Below are positions 7,021 through 13,849 of a DNA stretch of 64,000 nt, piece after piece. Below the pieces are notes generated by a model that had not been told where the DNA came from, did no database searches, and saw only the letters and a program-made list of their open reading frames with translations. The DNA is from Hydrogenophaga sp. Root209. Its GTDB lineage: Bacteria; Pseudomonadota; Gammaproteobacteria; Burkholderiales; Burkholderiaceae_C. Location of the stretch: positions 1 to 64,000 of the forward strand of contig NZ_LMIE01000032.1 of assembly GCF_001428625.1 (NCBI RefSeq), read 5' to 3'. How positions within the stretch are numbered: the first letter of the stretch is position 1; the number at the start of each line of letters is the position of its first letter. The position numbers and the translations under genes were made by a program.

Positions 7021-7881
7021 TCAGGCCTTGAGCTTGCGCATCTCCTCGGCCAGCACCCACAGCGCGCGGTTCAGGCTCACGCTGCGGTCGATGCTGGCCA
7101 CCGGGCGCGTGTGCAGACGGCGGCCCTTGGCTCCCCTGCCCAGCTGGCCGCCTCTCAATGCGTTCTCCTGCACGCGCTGGAAGGTGGTCCACAAGCTGGC
7201 GCCGAAGTCTTCGGGGCGGCGGGCCTCGATCAGTTGGTCCGCGGTCACCGGTGCCGGTGGTTCGCCCTCCCCTCGCTCGCCGTAGCGCAGCGCCAGTGCG
7301 GCAGTGGCGTAAGCCCGCTGTTCCTCGGGTTGAAGGGTCAGGCACTTCATGCTTTCGGTGGAAGCGTCCACGGCCTCGAAATCCTCCAGCACCCGGAACG
7401 CGCCTTCAATCACCTCGTCCTCGATGTTGCCCTTGTGGGGGATGCGGATGTCGTTGGACACGTTGCCGACCACCAGACCATTGCAGCAGACAAAGCGGAA
7501 GACCCCAGCAAGCATCTGGTAACTGCTGGCGCCGTCGTGGCTGTTGATCAGGATGATCTCGTTGACCTCGGGCCGCGAGTTCACCTGCCCCGCGTGGCGC
7601 ATGCGGATCATGTGCTTGGTGAACTCGGTCTTGCCTTCGATGCGGCTTTTGCTCTGGGCGACCATGAGGGGCTCGAACCCCTCGTTGCGCAGGCCGCGAA
7701 GTACCTCGATGGTGGGGATGTAGGTGTAGCGCTCGGAGCGGCTGCCGTGTTTGCCTTCGGCAAAGATGGACGGGGCGGCCCGACGCATCTCGTCTTCAGC
7801 CAGTGGCGTTTCGCTGCGAATCACGAAGGTGTTCTGGCCAAAGCGCGTGGCCAGACGGGGTGCGTTGGATGTTGAGAACAT
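7021..7881 (-). CDS. DUF932 domain-containing protein
   Basis: The protein has 286 residues from ATG 7881 (MFSTSNAPRLATRFG), with AGGAG eight bases before the start. It matches the DUF932 family: IPTIEVLRGLRNEGFEPL, MIRMRHAGQVNSRPEV, ILINSHDGASSYQMLAGVFR, and CCNGLVVG. The family is common on plasmids and ICEs, near ssb and radC as here; its molecular function is not settled. It lies between ssb and parA on the same strand. Confidence 0.85.
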   Translation of the reverse strand: MFSTSNAPRLATRFGQNTFVIRSETPLAEDEMRRAAPSIFAEGKHGSRSERYTYIPTIEVLRGLRNEGFEPLMVAQSKSRIEGKTEFTKHMIRMRHAGQVNSRPEVNEIILINSHDGASSYQMLAGVFRFVCCNGLVVGNVSNDIRIPHKGNIEDEVIEGAFRVLEDFEAVDASTESMKCLTLQPEEQRAYATAALALRYGERGEGEPPAPVTADQLIEARRPEDFGASLWTTFQRVQENALRGGQLGRGAKGRRLHTRPVASIDRSVSLNRALWVLAEEMRKLKA

Positions 7882-7961
7882 GGTGATGCTCCTGAATCGG
7901 TGAATGGTTGGGGAAACGGTGTGGGTGTATGCCGGACGGCCGAACCGCCCGGTGTGTGGCT

Positions 7962-8357
7962 TCAAGCGCTGGCTGCCTGTTGGGCGCTGTTGCTGCGGGT
8001 GCGGCGGGCCTCACTCTCGGCCTTGCTGTCGAGGTAGTCGATATCCTCAACGGTGAATTCCACGCCGTAGACCTCACGGCCCTCGCTGTCCAGGTACTGG
8101 TTGTTGTGCAGGCGCCCCACGAGGTTCACGTGCGAGCCTTTGCCCAGGTACTCGGCGGCGTGTTCGGCCTGCTTGCCCCAGAGCGTCCACTGGATGGCAA
8201 CAGCCCGCTCTTCGCGGTCTTCACCACTGCCCCGGTACTGGTTGCTGATGGCGGTCAGCAGTGCTTTGGCGAGCTTGCTCTCGCGCCCGTTGACGAATTC
8301 GAACTTGACGGCACCGGCCAGGTGCGCGTGGCGCTGAATGACTAAAACGTTGGACAT
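7962..8357 (-). CDS. ssb: Single-stranded DNA-binding protein
   Basis: The protein has 131 residues from ATG 8357, preceded by AAGGAG. The OB-fold pattern is visible in VQWTLWGKQAEHAAEYLGKG-type residues (here AIQWTLWGKQAEHAA), HVNLVGRLHNNQYLDSEGR and YGVEFTVEDIDYLDS. It protects ssDNA during transfer or replication of the element. The short C-terminus lacks the acidic DDxPF tip of chromosomal SSB, as in several mobile-element SSBs, so it may not recruit the usual partners. Confidence 0.85.
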   Translation of the reverse strand: MSNVLVIQRHAHLAGAVKFEFVNGRESKLAKALLTAISNQYRGSGEDREERAVAIQWTLWGKQAEHAAEYLGKGSHVNLVGRLHNNQYLDSEGREVYGVEFTVEDIDYLDSKAESEARRTRSNSAQQAASA

Positions 8358-8439
8358 GTTGGACTCCTTGCATGAGCGAATCGGCCGGGCCCCGATCCGG
8401 GGTCCCTGAAAACCGATCCTCTCGCTCGGACTCCTCGCT

Positions 8440-8585
8440 CCCGCCCACGGGCGGGCGGGGGGTGGGCAAGGCCCCTTCCCTCGGGAAGGGGTGGGGGATG
8501 GGGAAAACATCGCAGCCGAAGCAGTGAGCCTGTTGCCTGGCCCACCGCTGAAAGATCCCCCCACAAGTCCCCCTCACAGGGGGAC
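8440..8585. repeat. Three G/C-rich hairpins upstream of ssb
   Basis: Perfect inverted repeats lie at 8440-8455 (CCCGCCC/GGGCGGG), 8472-8491 (CCCCTTCCC/GGGAAGGGG) and 8567-8585 (GTCCCCC/GGGGGAC). They fill much of the 436-bp radC-ssb gap, which holds no gene. They resemble dispersed REP-like intergenic hairpins of Burkholderiales genomes. They may block read-through from radC or mark an insertion target. Confidence 0.45.
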
Positions 8586-8763
8586 GGGGGCGCCGTGGGG
8601 GGATGACGGTGGGCCGACTGGCGCACGCGCTGCCCCCACCTCTTCGGGCGCCGCAGCACTGCGCAGGTGTCCGCAGTGCTTGAGCAGCGGCGGCTCTGCG
8701 GACGGCGTGACACCAAGCGCAGCGACTGGCGCGACGTTCGAGCCGCTGCGATCACTTGAGCTC

Positions 8764-8790
8764 AAAAGAAAAATGGGCCCGAAGGCCCAT
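8764..8790 (-). terminator. Intrinsic terminator after radC
   Basis: Read on the minus strand, ATGGGCC and GGCCCAT (8784-8790 and 8773-8779) form a 7-bp stem over a tetraloop, followed by a T-rich run (TTTTTCTTTT, 8772-8763). It begins four bases after the radC stop codon, so radC is probably transcribed separately from ssb. Confidence 0.85.
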
Positions 8791-8793
8791 GGT

Positions 8794-9330
8794 TCACACT
8801 AGGCCCAGTTCAGCCATCGACTGAACCGAGCTGCCCGCCACGATGAAGTGATCCAGCACCCGCACGTCGACCAGCGCTGCCGCCTGCTTGAGCGTCTGCG
8901 TCAAATACTCGTCGGCCCGCGACGGGTCGGCCACCCCCGAGGGATGGTTGTGCACCAGCAGCAGCGCTGAGCTGCTGCGCAGGAGTGCATCGCGGACCAC
9001 CTCGCGCGGGTAGACCGATGTCTGGCTCACCGTGCCCCGGAACATTTCCACGTAGTCGAGCACCCGGTTCTGCGCATCAAGGTGCACCACCGCAAACACC
9101 TCGTGCGGCAAGTTGCCTAGCCGGGCGCGCAGGAAGTCCTTGACCACGGCGGGCGAGGACATCACGTCGTTGCCTCGCACCTGCGCCGCCAGCAGTTGCT
9201 GTGCGACCAGCAGCACCTCGTCTGCCTCGGCCGGACGGTACTGGCCAGCGACATCGCGCACCAGCAAAGCGGAAGCGGCAACCGAGAGCGCCTGGAAGGA
9301 ATCGAGGGAAGAAAACAGATCGTGCTGCAT
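8794..9330 (-). CDS. radC: RadC-family JAB-domain protein
   Basis: The protein has 178 residues from ATG 9330 (MQHDLFSSLDSFQ), with GGAG ahead of it. The JAB/MPN domain shows EVFAVVHLDAQNRVL, the metal motif HNHPSG, a following D in SRADEYLTQTL, and VRVLDHFIVAG. The short form without the helix-hairpin-helix N-terminus is typical of plasmids and ICEs. Despite the name, the role of the family in DNA repair is not established. It ends with a clear intrinsic terminator. Confidence 0.88.
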   Translation of the reverse strand: MQHDLFSSLDSFQALSVAASALLVRDVAGQYRPAEADEVLLVAQQLLAAQVRGNDVMSSPAVVKDFLRARLGNLPHEVFAVVHLDAQNRVLDYVEMFRGTVSQTSVYPREVVRDALLRSSSALLLVHNHPSGVADPSRADEYLTQTLKQAAALVDVRVLDHFIVAGSSVQSMAELGLV

Positions 9331-10296
9331 GACGGACTCCAGTGATCGGGCGGGATTGCCCGAGACCGGAACCGGCACGCCGCAGCGCAGCGGTCACAGG
9401 TTCGAAGACGGCCGAACGGCCGCCAGCGCACAAAGTGCGCGCAGACCTTGACGGCGAGAACGGTGTGCAAGGATGAAGGGAACAGCAAGCCAGCCCCACC
9501 ACACAAGCAGGCGCGAAACAGGCAAGAGCAGCGCGCAGGCCGGGGGGCCCACCGACGGCCAGAGGCGTCAGGGATCGAAGCCGCATGGCCGCGACCCGGC
9601 ACGGGGCGCGGGGCGCAGCCCGCAGAGCCCGACGGCGATAGCCGGGACGCACAAATCCTCACTGCGGCGAATATGGATCAATTTCGTGCATCAACGCGCA
9701 GGGTGTTACGTCGCGCCGGCAAGACGGTGTTGATCAGAGTCCACAGGCTCCAGCAGCACATGTCAGCTGTGGTCATTGAGTGCTCACGGTAAGGGGAATG
9801 GCCCGTCCAAGTGCGGATTCATCGTGCATCGGCACAGCATCCGAAACGCCCAACTTTTAAGCAGCCGCCCGCAAGTCAGGCTGGCTGTGGCCTGCGGGCG
9901 TTGTCCACCTGGTTATCCACAGGCTAGGACACAGTCTCTGTGGGTAACGGATCTGCAGTTCGCGTATTCGATCCTGTTAAAAGTGTAGCGACGCTCTCAT
10001 CGGCGCTCGCCAGCCACTTACTTGACTCAGAGCGGCCGACGCATCAGGCGATACAAGGCCTGGTCGTACTGGTTTTTCCGGCGCAAGGTCAACGCAGACG
10101 GGTACCACGCATGAACGTCCATCTTTTTGTTGGCTGGCCATCAACACCGCACATCCCGAAGATCCGTTGCCACCCCTGTGGAATAGGCTGATCTGGATGG
10201 CCCGCATCTGGCCAGCAAGCATCGCCGTGCTGATGGCCGTGGCTATCTATGGTGCTGCGCTGGGAGCTCAAGACCTGAGGCACAGGGGAGCGCGAC
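9331..10296. other. Gene-poor spacer between mobile backbone and metabolic genes
   Basis: About 970 bp with no convincing gene. The G/C-rich first part (9331-9650) is promoter-distal sequence upstream of radC. Around 9901-9921 there is TTGTCCACC followed by a perfect DnaA-box sequence TTATCCACA. Near 10040-10110 a short frame ends YWFFRRKVNADGYHA, which looks like the C-terminus of a lost gene. This may be where an element ended or a replication region decayed. Confidence 0.4.
9913..9921 (+). promoter_or_regulatory. DnaA-box match TTATCCACA
   Basis: This is a perfect consensus 9-mer, with a one- or two-mismatch neighbour TTGTCCACC at 9901-9909. It lies in gene-poor DNA beside plasmid-type genes, so a relict oriV is possible. 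No iterons or rep gene are visible, and a 9-mer can occur by chance. Confidence 0.25.
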
Positions 10297-10539
10297 ATGG
10301 GCGACGAGGGCTCCACAACGGACGAGGCTTTCTCGTTGGCACATTCAAGAATTCACAGAGAAGGCAAGATGGTCGCCCTGGCCAAGGGCGTGGCCTTGCC
10401 GCACGACCTGTGGCAAACCGCCGGCCTGATGCAGGAAGACCTGGGCCGGGTGCCGGAAGTGGATGACCCGTCGTTCATGGGCCTGGTGTCTTCGGAATCG
10501 CCAAAGCGTCGCCCAGCGAACAGACGGCCGAGGAAGTGA
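10297..10539 (+). CDS. Small hypothetical protein
   Basis: This 80-residue ORF has a good ribosome site (GGGGAG, six bases before ATG 10297). It is soluble and includes AHSRIHREGKMVALAKGVAL, then LPHDLWQTAGLMQEDLG, and ends in a basic tail (PKRRPANRRPRK). I do not recognise it. The strong start signal and balanced composition favour a real gene; the isolated position between decayed sequences counts against it. Confidence 0.4.
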   Translation: MGDEGSTTDEAFSLAHSRIHREGKMVALAKGVALPHDLWQTAGLMQEDLGRVPEVDDPSFMGLVSSESPKRRPANRRPRK

Positions 10540-10622
10540 GAGATAACTTGATGGGATGAAATGGGCCTCCCGAATGGTGGATACGCCCTTCCCCTACCCT
10601 CTGGTCTCCACGAAGCACTGAC

Positions 10623-11111
10623 TTGAACGCTGTCCTGCCACCAACGCTTCATGACGCGCCCCGCAGCGCTATCGATCTGTTCAACAGCGCTTGCTTCTGC
10701 TTCAGACTTGACCAGCGCAAGCTGACGCGTTCGCCAGATTCGGAGCGAGACCAGCCAGGGCTTTCACAGAGGGTTCGACAACGCTGGCCGTTTCTCCTTG
10801 CAGCACTGCCGGTGTGCGTCGCGACACCGCAATGCCATCGCATGGCGCAAGTGATGCGGGCGGTCGAATCGGATGTGCGCTTCAAGGATGGATCGCACAA
10901 CTCCCTGGTCAACGAGACCTACAGCATGATGCGCTTCGACGCAATGGAGCGTGTCGATCCTGCGCCCGCACCCACCGCCGCGCAAACCTCTGCGGCGTCT
11001 CCTGAAGACCCCGCTTGTCCGAGCGTTGCTGAACGGACTCAAATGGTGGAGTTGCTGTTTGGCGCAACCGGATCACCCCCTTCACCATGTGCGGCATCTG
11101 CGGTGAACTGA
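10623..11111 (+). pseudogene. Internally deleted ATP-grasp protein (paralogue of 47-49 kb gene)
   Basis: The first ~95 residues (LFNSACFCFRLDQRK, RWPFLLAALPVCVATPQ, MAQVMRAVES) match the N-terminus of the 611-residue protein at 47220-49055 (LNSACFCLSLDKQ, CPFLFSAVPVFVAAPQ, EVVQAVES). The remainder (LVNETYSMMRFD, PSVAERTQMVELLFGA) matches its extreme C-terminus. Roughly 440-450 residues between them, with all ATP-grasp motifs, are missing, yet the frame is kept. The remaining 162-residue ORF cannot be catalytic. It starts at TTG 10623, and its 3' end overlaps the amidotransferase start by 25 bp, so the intact ancestor was probably translationally coupled to that gene. Confidence 0.75.
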
Positions 11112-12916
11112 GATTCGACGGCGCATCGCCCGATATGCGGGCGGTTGAACGCATGTCCGAGCACCTCGCGCGCCGCGGGCCGGACCACAGCGGCACGTTC
11201 GTCGACGGGCCTCTGGCCTTCGGTCACCGGCGCCTAGCCATCATCGACTTGTCGCCGAGCGCCGATCAGCCGATGGTGGACACCACGCTGCACCTGGCCC
11301 TGGTATTCAACGGCACGATCTACAACTACAGGGAATTGCGGGCTGAGCTGGTCGAGATGGGTTACACGTTCTTCTCGGAAGGCGACAGCGAAGTGATCCT
11401 GAAGGCGTATCACGCCTGGGGCGAGCAGTGCGTGCAGCGCTTCTACGGCATGTTCGCCTTTGCCATCTGGGACATGCAGGAAGCAGACGACAAGCACCGC
11501 GCCAGCCTGTTCCTGGCGCGCGATCGTTTCGGCATCAAGCCGCTGTACCTGACGCAGGACGCCGGGCGGCTGCGCTTCGCGTCGAGCCTGCCGGCGCTAC
11601 TGGCCGGCGGCGGCGTGGACACGCAACTGGATCCGGTGGCCTTGCACCATCACTTCACGCTGCACACCGTGGTGCCGGCACCACGCACGGTGCTGCGCGG
11701 AGTGCGCAAGCTGCCGCCAGCAACGACGATGGCGGTGAGCCTGGACGGGCGGGTCACGCAGCGGGTGTACTGGACTCTGGATGTCACCCGGCCGGCGCAG
11801 CCACCGACCGAAGCCGAGTGGCTGGACGCAACGGCCAAGGTACTGAAGCGCGCGCTTGAGCGCCATCGCCTAGCGGCCGACGTGCCGGTGGGCGTTCTGC
11901 TGTCGGGCGGTCTGGATTCGAGCCTGCTGGTCGGCTTGTTGGCTGATCATGTGGACGATTTGCTGACGTTCTCGATCGGCTTCGAGGGCATCCCCGGCGT
12001 CAGTGTGGGCGCGGAGAAGGCAGACGAATTCGAGTTTTCGGACCTAATCTCGGAGCAGTACAAGACCCGTCACCACAAGCATCTGATTCCCGACAGCGAA
12101 GTGCTGGAACGCCTGCCCGAAGCCGTGGCAGCGATGACCGAACCCATGATGAGCCACGACGTGATCGCGTTCTACCTCCTCAGCGAACGGGTGTCGAAGG
12201 AGGTGAAGGTGGTCCTGGCAGGCCAAGGTGCCGACGAGGTTTTTGGCGGCTACTTCTGGTACCCGCTGATGGATGCTGAAACTGGCCCGGCGGTCGAGCG
12301 CTTCAGTCGGCACTATTTCGACCGTGACCATGCCGAGTACCTGGAGATGATTGCACCAGAGTGGCATGTTCCTGATGTGACGACAGAGATGGTTGCTCAA
12401 GAACTGGCCAAGCCGCAGGCCGACACGTTCCTCGACGAGGTCTGGCGCTTTGACGCCACCACCTTGATCGTCGACGATCCCGTCAAGCGTGTGGACAACA
12501 TGCCGATGGCCTGGGGCCTGGAGGTTCGAGTGCCCTTCCTGGACCACGAACTGGTGGAGCTCGCAGCGCGGATGCCGCCGGAACTCAAGCTCAAGGAAGG
12601 TGGCAAGTACCCGCTCAAAGCGATCTCGCGCGGTGTGATCCCGGACGCAGTGATCGACCGGCCCAAAGGCTACTTCCCGGTGCCCGCCCTGAAGCACGTG
12701 CGCGGCCCGTTCCTCGAACTGATGCGCGGCATCCTGCAATCCGATGCCTGCAAAAGGCGTGGTCTGTACCAGCGCGCTTACGTCGACAAGCTGTTGGCCA
12801 ACCCAGAGGCGCACTTCACGCGCATTCAGGGCAGCAAACTGTGGCACTTGGCGCTGCTGGAATGGTGGCTCCAGGTGCATGTGGACAGTGTGGCGAGTGG
12901 TGCAGGCGCGGTGTAA
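11087..12916 (+). CDS. asnO: Asparagine synthase-type amidotransferase (NAGGN type)
   Basis: This 609-residue class II amidotransferase has the catalytic Cys2 of the glutaminase domain (MCGICGELRFDG), RRGPDHSG, GHRRLAIIDLS, and a synthetase domain with the PP-loop SGGLDSS (about residue 268). Phrases such as VVPAPRTVLRGVRKLPPAT and ALHHHFTLHTV are characteristic of N-acetylglutaminylglutamine amide amidotransferases, which make an osmoprotectant dipeptide amide. The usual partner, a GNAT/ATP-grasp dipeptide synthetase, is not in the window. Instead a deleted, differently permuted ATP-grasp gene overlaps its start. There is no clear ribosome site, in keeping with coupling. The substrate is therefore uncertain. 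Confidence 0.8.
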   Translation: MCGICGELRFDGASPDMRAVERMSEHLARRGPDHSGTFVDGPLAFGHRRLAIIDLSPSADQPMVDTTLHLALVFNGTIYNYRELRAELVEMGYTFFSEGDSEVILKAYHAWGEQCVQRFYGMFAFAIWDMQEADDKHRASLFLARDRFGIKPLYLTQDAGRLRFASSLPALLAGGGVDTQLDPVALHHHFTLHTVVPAPRTVLRGVRKLPPATTMAVSLDGRVTQRVYWTLDVTRPAQPPTEAEWLDATAKVLKRALERHRLAADVPVGVLLSGGLDSSLLVGLLADHVDDLLTFSIGFEGIPGVSVGAEKADEFEFSDLISEQYKTRHHKHLIPDSEVLERLPEAVAAMTEPMMSHDVIAFYLLSERVSKEVKVVLAGQGADEVFGGYFWYPLMDAETGPAVERFSRHYFDRDHAEYLEMIAPEWHVPDVTTEMVAQELAKPQADTFLDEVWRFDATTLIVDDPVKRVDNMPMAWGLEVRVPFLDHELVELAARMPPELKLKEGGKYPLKAISRGVIPDAVIDRPKGYFPVPALKHVRGPFLELMRGILQSDACKRRGLYQRAYVDKLLANPEAHFTRIQGSKLWHLALLEWWLQVHVDSVASGAGAV

Positions 12917-13105
12917 GCATGACCACGAATTCCCTGGCCCGCACCCCCGACTCCGAATTGAAGCGCACGGATTGGCAACGCTCGGACCGCATGCCGCCCG
13001 CCACCCAATAAAGGCTGATGGTTTGGAGCCCACCGGCCCGATGAACCAGCGCTCTAGCCGATCGGTCAACCGCGGCCGCTGCGGCTGATCGTCACGGCGC
13101 CAGGC

Positions 13106-13843
13106 CTATCGCGCAGTGGATGATTGCCAACGCAGCTCGTTCGTGACGCTGAACAGCAGGGGGATGAACACACCCAGGCAGATGGCAGCGAGCACATCCG
13201 AGGGCCAGTGAACACCGAGGACGAGACGGGAAACGGCGACCAGGCCTGTCCACAGCACAGCAAGCACCATCGCCAGGGTCCCGGCCTGGGGCCAGATACG
13301 CGCCACGCACAAAGCGACAGCGGTGGAGAACGCCGCGGTCGTGAGGGTGTGCCCACTGGGAAAGCTGGAACCCCATTACCACTGGGCATCCCACAATGCC
13401 GGGCGAGCCCGGCCGACAATGGCTTTCATGCCCCAGACGACGAGCGTTGCCGCGATCGGCGATGCACCCACAAGCAAAGCCTCGGAACGGCGCCGGGCGA
13501 CGAGCAGTGCCACGGCAGCCACGACTGCAACGGGCACCAGAAACCGCGCTGACCCGCTGAACGTGAACGCGGCGAAGAAGTTGCTCAGCGCGGCGGGCAC
13601 ATGCTCTCGAACAAACCACAGGATGGCCTCGTCAACGGGCCCAGACTCTTTCGCGACCACATCCTCGATGAGCTTGACTCCACCCACGGCCACGGTCAGC
13701 AGTCCCAAGACGGACAACTGGCGCTTCGTCATAGGCTCGGTCCATTGCGGCCTTTGCCGCCGTGCATAGGCACCCAGCAACGCATAAGCGCAAGCGATGA
13801 AAAGGCTCAGCTTGGCGATGTCCGCCGCGATATTGAAGAGCAT
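13106..13843 (-). pseudogene. PAP2-family phosphatase with in-frame stop
   Basis: A 245-codon frame encodes a membrane phosphatidic-acid-type phosphatase. Hydrophobic helices precede KAIVGRARPALWDAQW (the KxxxxxxRP motif); after one TAA (13376-13378) the same frame continues WGSSFPSGHTLTT (PSGH motif) and SRLVLGVHWPSDVLA (SRxxxxxHxxxD motif). The stop falls where an aromatic residue such as Tyr is usual, so TAC/TAT to TAA is the simplest cause. Everything else is intact, so the loss is recent or a sequencing error. It begins 6 bp after the P2A ATPase and is the last gene of the long operon. Confidence 0.8.
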
Positions 13844-13849
13844 CCTTCA

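Noticed and set aside
10167-10466. Plus-strand frame with a hydrophobic stretch (ARIWPASIAVLMAVAIYG)
   Set aside because: It overlaps the better supported small gene at 10297, becomes Arg/Gly-rich shadow sequence after the helix and lacks a start signal.
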